Shown: positions 57,164 through 64,000 of the stretch, one piece after another
Numbering within the stretch: position 1 is the first letter of the stretch
Layout: each line of letters begins with the position of its first letter
From: a virus
Direction: 5' to 3' (one strand)
Length of the DNA stretch: 64,000 bases
IMG/VR virus record: IMGVR_UViG_3300024520_000069
Span: 1-64,000 of that record
Made by a program: the position numbers and the translations under genes
Notes under the pieces: generated by a model
Told to the model about the DNA's origin: nothing
The model's input: only the letters and a program-made list of their open reading frames with translations
The model's database searches: none

Positions 57164-57852
57164 CATACAAGCAAGGTGAACTAGAGTTCAGGTGGTGTGA
57201 TGACATAGGTATGTTCGCCTTTGATCGCCCCATCCATGACATACCAGAAGAGGGTATCGAAGGATCATGTGAACATAAGACTACATACTGTGCTGACCAC
57301 TGCTATAACAACAAGTTATACAAGCTATACCCTGACATGTACAAGAGGGATGTACGTAATGAGTTGGCATGGCAAGCTGTTGATGGTGTGGCTATTAAGG
57401 CACAGTTGAATAGGAAACGTAGGTCAACCCAAAGGATTAGGGGATGCACCAGAGGTGAGAACTTCAAGGATGTGTCTGACATCTCTAGGTGGATGGATAT
57501 CCTATACCATAATCCACATACAGACTGGTGGATGCCTACCAAGGCATGGCGTGACCCATTACTATACCAATACATCATGAAGTGTATCAAGCCACATCCT
57601 AATGTGGTGGTGCTTGCATCGACTGACCTTACCACACATAAGGATGATTGGGATGGATTGGTATACCATGGCTGGTCTACCATGTTCTTTGGGGATAATG
57701 ATATGACCCATCTCCATGATGGTAAGGCCATGTTCAAGTGTCCCAAGACATGGAAGGATAACATGGATGGTCACTGTGATATCTGTAAGGCTGGTTGCTT
57801 TAGGGAGTTGACCTTGGCCGATACTGTTCACGTACATTTGAAGGAGCACTAA
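57160..57852 (+). CDS. Gp88-like phage protein
   Basis: A protein of 230 residues. SCEHKTTYCADHCYNNKLYK near the N-terminus, then SDISRWMDILYHNPHTDWWM, PTKAWRDPLLYQYIMKCIKP, NVVVLASTDLTTHKDDWDGL and a C-terminal HCDICKAGC recall the gene product 88 family of actinophages and others: two cysteine clusters around a TIM-barrel-like core (W-x-x-TK-W/R, NV-x-L-x-x-S-x-D). The family has no known activity; the cysteines suggest an iron-sulfur or zinc site. ATGA-coupled upstream. Confidence 0.5.
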   Translation: MTYKQGELEFRWCDDIGMFAFDRPIHDIPEEGIEGSCEHKTTYCADHCYNNKLYKLYPDMYKRDVRNELAWQAVDGVAIKAQLNRKRRSTQRIRGCTRGENFKDVSDISRWMDILYHNPHTDWWMPTKAWRDPLLYQYIMKCIKPHPNVVVLASTDLTTHKDDWDGLVYHGWSTMFFGDNDMTHLHDGKAMFKCPKTWKDNMDGHCDICKAGCFRELTLADTVHVHLKEH

Positions 57853-57853
57853 C

Positions 57854-58087
57854 ATGCTCCATAAACAACGGAGGACCACTATCGTGATGTGTTTCAAAGA
57901 CAAGACGTTCTGCTGGGTTGATGACTGTCTTACTAAGGACTGTCATCGTAACTTTAATATTAATGGTGAGCTACATGATGAGGCTGTATACTGGTGGGGT
58001 GGTGATGATTATCCCCTTGCCATGTCAGATTTTAGTAGTACCTGTGACAGTTATGTCACTACATCAAAGGAGTTGGTCAATGACTAA
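57854..58087 (+). CDS. Hypothetical small protein
   Basis: A protein of 77 residues with several cysteines and tryptophans (TFCWVDDCLTKDCHRNFNIN, YWWGGDDYPLAMSDF). Its 3' end overlaps the exported-protein gene by 8 bp. GGAGC lies upstream. Not recognised. Confidence 0.6.
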   Translation: MLHKQRRTTIVMCFKDKTFCWVDDCLTKDCHRNFNINGELHDEAVYWWGGDDYPLAMSDFSSTCDSYVTTSKELVND

Positions 58088-58397
58088 GAAAGTTATTATG
58101 TTAATCGTTGTGGTAATTTTATCACATGCCATGTTCACCCTCACTGAGGCACAAGCACAAGGTAAACCCCTATGTGGTAAACGTGCTGACATGTTGAAGG
58201 AAGTGTATAAGTATAGGGAGTTGCCTACCATTAGGGCTATAGCCAAGGGTAAAGAATGGATGCTTGAGGTATGGGCTAACCGTAGTACAGGTACATGGAC
58301 CCTGTTACGTACCAACACTAAAGGTATGACATGCTTCATCGTGGCAGGTGACTCATACATGGAGATGCCTATCCCTAAGACAGGTAAGGGTAGCTGA
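58080..58397 (+). CDS. Exported protein with signal peptide
   Basis: A protein of 105 residues. Residues 1-28 (MTKKVIMLIVVVILSHAMFT, ending in LTEAQAQG) are a typical Sec signal: basic start, hydrophobic core, AQA cleavage site. The mature part of about 78 residues has two cysteines (LCGKRADML, MTCFIVAG) that could form a disulfide and resembles small beta-sandwich periplasmic proteins of phages. It may act in the periplasm on superinfection or host surface; not shown. Confidence 0.7.
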   Translation: MTKKVIMLIVVVILSHAMFTLTEAQAQGKPLCGKRADMLKEVYKYRELPTIRAIAKGKEWMLEVWANRSTGTWTLLRTNTKGMTCFIVAGDSYMEMPIPKTGKGS

Positions 58398-58425
58398 TAC
58401 ATCTATAACTTAAGGAGTATAGCTA

Positions 58426-58635
58426 ATGTTTAGTGATACATACTGGAATGACTTCACCGATGAACAACATGCTGAGTATCGTGCTGAGTTTGTACGTAGC
58501 TGGGTATATGAGACAGGATGTAGTGAGGATAGTGCAGAGATGGCCTATGAACAGTTCCTTAATCAGGAAGGCTGGCACAACCATGATAAGTGGGTTGATA
58601 TCCGGCAAGGATCAAAGGAGTATGTAATAGTATGA
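58426..58635 (+). CDS. Hypothetical acidic small protein
   Basis: A protein of 69 residues, acidic and helical (FTDEQHAEYRAEFVRSWVYE, GCSEDSAEMAYEQFLNQEGW). AAGGAG lies before the ATG at 58426. It is ATGA-coupled to the next gene. Not recognised. Confidence 0.65.
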   Translation: MFSDTYWNDFTDEQHAEYRAEFVRSWVYETGCSEDSAEMAYEQFLNQEGWHNHDKWVDIRQGSKEYVIV

Positions 58636-58835
58636 AAGCATATGAAGTATTGGGTAGTGCCTATGGTGACCCGCACTATGACAGGACTGGCCTGTTCTAC
58701 TTTGACAAGGCACACGCTGACTATAGGGCAACCGAGATGACCTTGGCTAGTGAGTACTGGCATTACAAGGTAAGTCCTATTGATATACACTCAACCCTTA
58801 GTAAGGAGGATGTTAAAGATGCAGAACCTAGCTAA
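58632..58835 (+). CDS. Hypothetical small protein
   Basis: A protein of 67 residues beginning MKAYEVLGSAYGDPHYDRTG, then LFYFDKAHADYRATEMTLAS. The pattern suggests a small ferredoxin-like or alpha/beta protein. It overlaps the next gene by 17 bp. Not recognised. Confidence 0.6.
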   Translation: MKAYEVLGSAYGDPHYDRTGLFYFDKAHADYRATEMTLASEYWHYKVSPIDIHSTLSKEDVKDAEPS

Positions 58836-59133
58836 AGAGACTCGCGCCACACTTGTCAAGTACGGCAAGGGCCCTTGTGATGTGAAGCATATCACTGATG
58901 GGTATAACTGGTGTTCATGGTGGGAGTTCCTAAAGGTATCCGACATTGACTATGACGGTGGGTTTAGATGTGCTGAGATTAACACATCCCTCAAAATTGT
59001 AGGTGATGGATGGTGGCTTGAACGTGGTGAGTATGATGGTGCTGAATGGTGGGTATTTAAAACCATGCCAGTCATGCCTGAACTTGAGGGTGTTGTACAG
59101 ATTATGGAGGATACTGATAGTTATGATACGTAA
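58819..59133 (+). CDS. Hypothetical tryptophan-rich protein
   Basis: A protein of 104 residues, rich in Trp and Asp (DGYNWCSWWEFLKVSDIDYD, GDGWWLERGEYDGAEWWVFK). Start at 58819 because AAGGAGG (58803-58809) is ideally spaced for it. It overlaps both neighbours by about 10-17 bp. Probably a compact beta-rich protein; function unknown. Confidence 0.65.
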   Translation: MQNLAKETRATLVKYGKGPCDVKHITDGYNWCSWWEFLKVSDIDYDGGFRCAEINTSLKIVGDGWWLERGEYDGAEWWVFKTMPVMPELEGVVQIMEDTDSYDT

Positions 59134-59338
59134 AAGTCGTGAGGATATTTGGATTGAGACAGAAGAACGCCTCTATGAGGAGGCTAAGGATGATGACATG
59201 ACTGATGCAGAGGCTGAAGTCTATGTCGCCAGACATATTAATGCTGAGGTAGAGGAGTACTATAATGGCTATGGTGATTACCTCTATGATCAGTATAAAG
59301 ATAGGATGATGGAAGCTGAAGAAATCTTAGGAGAATAA
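59123..59338 (+). CDS. Hypothetical acidic helical protein
   Basis: A protein of 71 residues, strongly acidic and helical (REDIWIETEERLYEEAKDDD, INAEVEEYYNGYGDYLYDQY). GGAGG lies upstream within the previous gene. It is followed two bases later by the rIIA-like gene. Acidic proteins in early regions are often inhibitors of DNA-binding host enzymes, which is only a possibility here. Confidence 0.6.
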   Translation: MIRKSREDIWIETEERLYEEAKDDDMTDAEAEVYVARHINAEVEEYYNGYGDYLYDQYKDRMMEAEEILGE

Positions 59339-59340
59339 TC

Positions 59341-61554
59341 ATGAAATTACATAACGTTGATACCGCAGTGGAGATGGGTGGACAGGTCATGGATACCCAA
59401 GCCTACACTATTAAGAACTCATCGAAGATGTTTAACATCCTCAGTGATAAGATTTACAAGGACAAACCGCTCGCTTGTGTACGTGAGTTGTCCTGCAATG
59501 CGAAGGATGCTAGTGGAGGTAAGCCCTTTGATGTACACCTCCCTAATGAGCTTGAGCCTTGGCTTGAGGTAAAGGACTATGGCACTGGCCTGTCCCCTAA
59601 TGATATGATTGAACTGTACAGTACCTATGGCGGCACATCTAAGGATGAGAGCAACCTGTTCATCGGCGCGTTAGGTTTGGGTAGTAAGGTAGGGTTCTCC
59701 TATACTAAATCATTCACCACATCCAGTAGGTGGGACGGTACTGAGTATGTGTATGTTGCAGCCATGGATAGGGGTGTACCCCAGATCACCATGATTAAAC
59801 AGACGCCAACTGATGAGCCTAATGGCTTGAGTGTACGTATCCCAGTTAAACGTACTGATGTTGGGGAGTTCCATAAGGCTGCTGTTAAGGTGTTGAGTAG
59901 GTTCAACCCTAAACCTAACGTGACAGGTTATGCAGATTTCACCTTCGATACCTATGATTATGTCCTTGAGGGTGATGGATGGGGTGTGCGGAAGAACAAG
60001 GCCAGCTACTATAGTAGTGCTAAGCTCTGTGCTGTCATGGGTGAGGTAGCCTACCCTATTAATGTGGATAGTTTGAGGCTTGATGATGACGACAGCATAC
60101 GCCAGTTCAAGTATGTGAGTGCTGACCTCACCTTTAACTTAGGTGACCTTGACATATCCGCATCACGGGAGGAGTTGTCATATGATGATGAGACTATCCA
60201 AGCTATTAGGGATAAGCTCCATGACATCAAGCGTAAGGCATTGTCCCGTGTAATCCTACAGGTTAAGAAGGCATCCTCATTCTTTGAGGCACACAACGCC
60301 TTTAGGGAGGGTTATAGTGGTGTAGCTCAACTGTTAGGTAACCGTACCCCTGATGATATCATGTGGAAGATGCGTCCTGTGAGGCGTGACTATATTTTTT
60401 CAAGCATTTCACAGGGATCGAACATGGTTAGTGATGGTAACTCTGGCATCTATGCTACATATAGGGCATACATGTACCATGTTGCATCCTATAGGAAATC
60501 AACCAAATCCCTATCCCTCGCCGCATGTGAAACAACTAACCTCCCTATTAAAGGGGACACATGGGTAGTGTACATTGACACATCCCTTGATGATAGACAT
60601 ACCCGTACCCCATCCCGCATCTTGGCATGGATGAAATCTAATGATAGTGTTGATAATGATGTTGCTGTGATCAGGGCACCTAATCAGAAGCTGAAGGATA
60701 AGCTCATTAAGGATGGCATCGTTAACCTCATTGACATGCAGGACATACCTGACATTGCTAAAGCTGTAGGTGTGTTAGGTACTACACCAACTGCATCCAT
60801 CCTATCCAATGCTTATAGGTTCCAAGCTACTAGGTATAGTGGAAGGAGTAATAAAGACTATTGGTTTACTGATGAAACTCCCCTCAACCTTGATGAAGTA
60901 TCAGGGTACTATGTAGACCTCCATAGATGGAAGCCTGTGTTACATAGTGGAGACACTGTGTTACATAGTGGAGACATCCACCTTAAAGGTGATGACTTTA
61001 ATGACCTGTTTAAATGGCTCGTCAACATTAAAGTTTTACCTGAAGACTGTGCCATATATGGTACACCTGCCTCAAAGAAAAGTCCTTTTAAGGGACACGC
61101 TAACTGGACTGAGCTACTCCCCTATGCTGATACAGAGGCATTGAAGTTCTATAAAAAGAATGGGGCTGTGTTTAAGAAGGTAGTTGAGAAGGAAGAGTAT
61201 GATACCCTTAACAACAAGCTACATAGACTACTCACCCACACTAAATCACACCAGCTTAAAGAGTATAAGACATGTCCTGCTGTGTCCAGTGATGAGCAGG
61301 ATATACATGATGCTGGACATATCCGTCATGCTGTGGTACAATCCTTACCACTAGCCTATAAAGAATACTTAGACATTAAGTGGACTATAGATGACCATGA
61401 TAGGATTGAAAGGATTATAGAGGAAATAAAGGATAGGTATCCTATGTTGAAACCTTTATATGACTTATGTGAATACAGTTATAGTAGTAGTGTGATGGAA
61501 GATTATATGAACACTATTACTGACTATATTGAAACCATTGAAAGGAATAAATGA
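59341..61554 (+). CDS. rIIA: rIIA-like GHKL ATPase
   Basis: A protein of 737 residues. The N-terminus is a Bergerat-fold ATPase: RELSCNAKDAS (Glu49, Asn53, Asp56) as N box, VKDYGTGLS (79-83) as G1, and GALGLGSKVGFSYT (109-118) as G2. The remaining 500 residues resemble rIIA-type proteins (SADLTFNLGDLDISASREEL). It forms a pair with the rIIB-like gene downstream. In T4 the pair blocks exclusion by the lambda Rex system and influences lysis inhibition; here it is likely a counter-defence pair. Start ATG at 59341 follows GGAG at 59330. Confidence 0.82.
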   Translation: MKLHNVDTAVEMGGQVMDTQAYTIKNSSKMFNILSDKIYKDKPLACVRELSCNAKDASGGKPFDVHLPNELEPWLEVKDYGTGLSPNDMIELYSTYGGTSKDESNLFIGALGLGSKVGFSYTKSFTTSSRWDGTEYVYVAAMDRGVPQITMIKQTPTDEPNGLSVRIPVKRTDVGEFHKAAVKVLSRFNPKPNVTGYADFTFDTYDYVLEGDGWGVRKNKASYYSSAKLCAVMGEVAYPINVDSLRLDDDDSIRQFKYVSADLTFNLGDLDISASREELSYDDETIQAIRDKLHDIKRKALSRVILQVKKASSFFEAHNAFREGYSGVAQLLGNRTPDDIMWKMRPVRRDYIFSSISQGSNMVSDGNSGIYATYRAYMYHVASYRKSTKSLSLAACETTNLPIKGDTWVVYIDTSLDDRHTRTPSRILAWMKSNDSVDNDVAVIRAPNQKLKDKLIKDGIVNLIDMQDIPDIAKAVGVLGTTPTASILSNAYRFQATRYSGRSNKDYWFTDETPLNLDEVSGYYVDLHRWKPVLHSGDTVLHSGDIHLKGDDFNDLFKWLVNIKVLPEDCAIYGTPASKKSPFKGHANWTELLPYADTEALKFYKKNGAVFKKVVEKEEYDTLNNKLHRLLTHTKSHQLKEYKTCPAVSSDEQDIHDAGHIRHAVVQSLPLAYKEYLDIKWTIDDHDRIERIIEEIKDRYPMLKPLYDLCEYSYSSSVMEDYMNTITDYIETIERNK

Positions 61555-62390
61555 TTATGACATATCTTAACGAGTCTTCATACATCATCACCGACTCTAC
61601 TGTAACCATCTACCACAACGATAGCTTCGTTACTGTAGATGATACCTACGTTAACTGGGATAAGATTGTTGAAGCAGTACGTTGTACTGACTTTGATACC
61701 GCCCTCATGCTGAGTGATAGCGTTAAAGATATTGAGGTATTTGGTGATGGCATGATTGAGGTAACTGATGGCGTCATCTATTACATGGGTAAGGCTATCC
61801 ATAATGCCTTGACCTCACGTATCCTGTCCATGATTGAACAGGACTTCGATGTCCAACCCTTGGTTAACTTCCTCCATAACCTCATGGACAACCCATCCGG
61901 TAGGGCAGTGCAGGAACTGTATAGGTTCCTTGAATGTAACCGGTTACCCATCACCCCTGATGGATACTTCCTTGCCTATAAGAATGTAGGTCATGACTAC
62001 ATGGATCGTCACAGTGGTACGTTCGACAACAGCGTGGGGTCTGTATGTTCCATGCCTCGTAATGAGGTGATGGATGACCCCAATCAGACATGCTCTGCTG
62101 GTCTCCACTTCTGTAGCATTGAGTACCTTAATGGTACGTGGGGTCACGGTGGTCACACCATGGTAGTTAAGGTCAACCCTGCTGACGTGGTGTCTATCCC
62201 TGTTGACTATAACAACAGCAAGGGCAGGACATGTGCATATGAGGTGATCGCTGAACACTTTGATGAGCAGGTTGATACCCTGTCTGAGCATGTGGTGTGG
62301 CAGGAGCCTGAGAATGATTCCTTCTTCGACTATGAAGAGGATGTATCATACCACAACAAACGTGATAGCATGGGACGCTTTACCGCATAG
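61551..62390 (+). CDS. rIIB: rIIB-like protein
   Basis: A protein of 279 residues. DFDVQPLVNFLHNLMDNPSG and RAVQELYRFLECNRLPITPD, then GYFLAYKNVGHDYMDRHSGT, NQTCSAGLHFCSIEYL and VVKVNPADVVSIPVDYNNSK are hallmarks of rIIB-type proteins. The ATG at 61551 overlaps the rIIA stop (ATGA); a second in-frame ATG lies at 61557. The adjacency and order are the same as in T4, supporting joint function. The product ends in a short polar tail. Confidence 0.87.
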   Translation: MIMTYLNESSYIITDSTVTIYHNDSFVTVDDTYVNWDKIVEAVRCTDFDTALMLSDSVKDIEVFGDGMIEVTDGVIYYMGKAIHNALTSRILSMIEQDFDVQPLVNFLHNLMDNPSGRAVQELYRFLECNRLPITPDGYFLAYKNVGHDYMDRHSGTFDNSVGSVCSMPRNEVMDDPNQTCSAGLHFCSIEYLNGTWGHGGHTMVVKVNPADVVSIPVDYNNSKGRTCAYEVIAEHFDEQVDTLSEHVVWQEPENDSFFDYEEDVSYHNKRDSMGRFTA

Positions 62391-62517
62391 ACTTACCGCT
62401 TAGGTACTTTACATCCTAAGAAGAACATGCTACATTACACATAGACTAACCCCTATAGACAGGCTGTAGCTCCCTTGCTGCGTAAGACCTGTCCTTTTAT
62501 ATGGAGCTTCCCTTATC

Positions 62518-62898
62518 ATGGAAAGCGTGCAACAACAAATAGACCTTGAAGAATATCTTGCGGCTCAAAAGACTGGTGAGATGAGTGATAGGATAGATTT
62601 ATCTATTGATGAGTACATCGCATCCCAAACATATGATGCCCCACCCTATGAAGACACTGAAGTCCACTCACCTTCCCACTACAATGCCTTTGACATTGAA
62701 TGTATTGATGCTATCCAAGCCAGCATGTCCCCTATTGAGTTCCAAGGGTACTGTAAAGGTAATGCTATGAAGTACCTGTGGCGTTACACATATAAGGGTA
62801 AGCCAATGCAGGACTTGGATAAGGGACAATGGTACTGGAAGAGACTGATGGAGTCCTTTAAGGGGACCACTGAGGACAAGGGAGATTATGACGCATGA
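62518..62898 (+). CDS. DUF3310-type protein
   Basis: A protein of 126 residues. HSPSHYNAFDIECIDAIQAS, MSPIEFQGYCKGNAMKYLWR, YTYKGKPMQDLDKGQWYWKR form the DUF3310 pattern (sometimes labelled nucleotide kinase without good evidence). The first 45 residues are an acidic repeat-like part (IDLEEYLAAQ / IDLSIDEYIASQ). It follows a 127-bp gap that holds a weak GACAGG...CCTGTC hairpin. The stop overlaps the next start (ATGA). Confidence 0.8.
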   Translation: MESVQQQIDLEEYLAAQKTGEMSDRIDLSIDEYIASQTYDAPPYEDTEVHSPSHYNAFDIECIDAIQASMSPIEFQGYCKGNAMKYLWRYTYKGKPMQDLDKGQWYWKRLMESFKGTTEDKGDYDA

Positions 62899-63092
62899 TT
62901 ACCCAAGATGATATCGAAGCCTTCACCCCTGACCTTGAAGAGTTTAACAAGTGGAGGAGTAAGGCTATGATGAGGGAGCAACGTATCCTCCACATCATTG
63001 AGCTTATCTATGAGAGGAAGAACACATACCCTGACCGGAGTGAAATCTGGCAGGTACTTGATAACCTACAGAAAGAGGTAACGCAATCATGA
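62895..63092 (+). CDS. Hypothetical small protein
   Basis: A protein of 65 residues, helical and charged (EEFNKWRSKAMMREQRILHI, LIYERKNTYPDRSEIWQVLD). ATGA-coupled on both sides. Not recognised. Confidence 0.65.
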   Translation: MITQDDIEAFTPDLEEFNKWRSKAMMREQRILHIIELIYERKNTYPDRSEIWQVLDNLQKEVTQS

Positions 63093-63334
63093 ATGATACA
63101 CCAACACAAGGACAGCAATGGTTCTATGATCCTGTCCCACCAAGGGCAAGTGTCCTGTTACAGTTCATGTTCCTCAAGCTCAACCCTAACAAGGAAGGAC
63201 ATGGTAAACCCATTGAAGATAAGCAGCTTGAAGAAGCTATCACTATCCTGATGGATGGGATGCGTGAGGAAGATGTGCCGGAACCTGAAGACATGGGTGA
63301 CAATGTGATCCCCTTTAAAGGGAAGGATGATTAA
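63089..63334 (+). CDS. Hypothetical acidic small protein
   Basis: A protein of 81 residues, proline- and glutamate-rich (TQGQQWFYDPVPPRASVLLQ, REEDVPEPEDMGDNVIPFKG). ATGA-coupled upstream and overlapping the next gene by 8 bp. Not recognised. Confidence 0.65.
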   Translation: MNDTPTQGQQWFYDPVPPRASVLLQFMFLKLNPNKEGHGKPIEDKQLEEAITILMDGMREEDVPEPEDMGDNVIPFKGKDD

Positions 63335-63551
63335 GGCTATGAAGATTAAACTTGATGAAGTATGGACACTGCGGTCACCACAACGGTTCGGTATGAACAC
63401 TTGGGTATCCCCCTATAATGATAGGATCATTGAGGATATCCAGACTGGTACATGTAAGCTGATTATGCGGGGTAAGGAACCTGTGACTGCCAAGTCCTTT
63501 GATCATGCAGTGACTATCCATGATGCACGTAAGTTCAAGAAAGGAAATTGA
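63327..63551 (+). CDS. Hypothetical small protein
   Basis: A protein of 74 residues (MIKAMKIKLDEVWTLRSPQR at the start). A second ATG at 63339 is equally possible. DRIIEDIQTGTCKLIMRGKE suggests a small beta-rich protein. Not recognised. Confidence 0.6.
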   Translation: MIKAMKIKLDEVWTLRSPQRFGMNTWVSPYNDRIIEDIQTGTCKLIMRGKEPVTAKSFDHAVTIHDARKFKKGN

Positions 63552-63554
63552 TAC

Positions 63555-63788
63555 ATGACCTATGCAGAGATGGAAATGATTCGTGAAGATATGGATGAAC
63601 GGCCTTGGAGTATGGCAGAGCTATGTAATACCTATGCCCATGTCAAGGGTGTTAGGGAGTTCATCCTTAGTGAGTCCCTTGGTATTAATTCGCCAAGGGA
63701 TGAGGCATCATACATTGACGGTAACATTAGCATGGTTAGGCAGCGTAAGCTGATGGATGCTGTGTTCAAACCTGTTAAGGAGAAGTAG
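63555..63788 (+). CDS. Hypothetical small protein
   Basis: A protein of 77 residues, acidic helical start (MTYAEMEMIREDMDERPWSM) and a basic end (MVRQRKLMDAVFKPVKEK). AAAGGA precedes it. Two bases separate its stop from the last partial gene. Not recognised. Confidence 0.6.
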   Translation: MTYAEMEMIREDMDERPWSMAELCNTYAHVKGVREFILSESLGINSPRDEASYIDGNISMVRQRKLMDAVFKPVKEK

Positions 63789-63790
63789 CT

Positions 63791-64000
63791 ATGACAAGTA
63801 TTGATGGACTGATCACAGAGCTAACACATGCTCAGAAAATCGTAGCCACAAACGGCCCCGTATCCAAGACACTTGGGAAGGTCAAAGAAGCGCTTGGTAG
63901 ATTTGACGCCATCGCCCACCTCAAGGCTGGGGGCAAGGTGACATACCCACGGATCAAGCCAAACTACATGATGCTTGATGACGAGACAGTTAGTGTCTTC
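63791..64000 (+). CDS. Partial gene, paralogue of the one at 1262-1720
   Basis: Open to the window end (70 codons). After MTSIDGLITELTHAQKIVAT it shows AHLKAGGKVTYPRIKP, YMM and VSVF, the same block as in the protein at 1262-1720. AAGGAG precedes the ATG. The composition is again GC-rich, like the left end, suggesting one accessory block spans the window junction. Not otherwise recognised. Confidence 0.7.
   Translation, partial: MTSIDGLITELTHAQKIVATNGPVSKTLGKVKEALGRFDAIAHLKAGGKVTYPRIKPNYMMLDDETVSVF

Noticed and set aside
62400-62500. GACAGG...CCTGTC hairpin as terminator between rIIB and DUF3310 genes
   Set aside because: Only 6 bp with a long loop; noted but not listed as a feature.
1-64000. 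Lysogeny module (integrase, repressor, attachment sites)
   Set aside because: No such genes or paired att-like repeats were found, so a lytic lifestyle is preferred.

Overview
The window is almost the whole genome of a lytic tailed phage, most likely a podovirus. It has a T7-like replication set (primase-helicase, DNA polymerase I family polymerase, single-strand binding protein). Its structural set holds a portal, head-tail adaptors, a tail nozzle-like protein, large ejection-type proteins and fibres, and I found no sheath, tape measure or tail tube gene. A B12-dependent class II ribonucleotide reductase and the style of the virion proteins resemble phages of aquatic alphaproteobacteria; that host guess is inference. 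No integrase, repressor or phage RNA polymerase was found, and the visible promoters look like sigma-70 sites.

Layout. (1) 1-3.55 kb, plus: small accessory genes, clearly GC-richer up to about 3.06 kb, beginning with three tandem paralogues built from cysteine triplet repeats; one gene here has an amber codon at position 3. (2) 3.5-14.3 kb, plus: replication and nucleotide genes (primase-helicase, polymerase, SSB, Cas4/AddB-like exonuclease, second PD-(D/E)XK nuclease, MazG-like pyrophosphohydrolase, class II RNR split by an intein), interrupted by HNH, endonuclease VII-like and GIY-YIG nuclease genes and a tRNA with anticodon CAT. (3) 14.3-18.7 kb, plus: a cassette with its own promoter encoding a radical SAM/SPASM enzyme, a small protein, a GT8-like glycosyltransferase and a 760-residue glycosyltransferase-methyltransferase-DUF115 fusion. 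This is the best candidate for an undescribed system. A terminase small subunit-like gene ends the arm. (4) 19.1-51.7 kb, minus: the late operon, read from terminase large subunit through portal, a GroES-like co-chaperonin, scaffold, capsid, adaptors, fibres, nozzle and ejection proteins to holin and lysozyme. A terminator followed directly by a promoter separates the capsid genes from the tail genes. (5) 51.7-52.9 kb: a 1.2-kb non-coding divergent region with iteron-like repeats, a DnaA box and hairpins, a candidate origin. (6) 52.9-64 kb, plus: an early arm of about 30 mostly small genes, with a pentapeptide-repeat protein, an IS3-type HTH protein, a Gp88-like protein, an exported protein, an rIIA/rIIB pair and a DUF3310 protein.

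The plus arms diverge from the late operon at 52 kb and converge with it at 19.1 kb. The last partial gene is a paralogue of the gene at 1262-1720, so the two window ends probably belong to one accessory block of a circularly permuted or circular genome. Most genes in both plus arms are packed as translationally coupled runs with ATGA stop-start overlaps.
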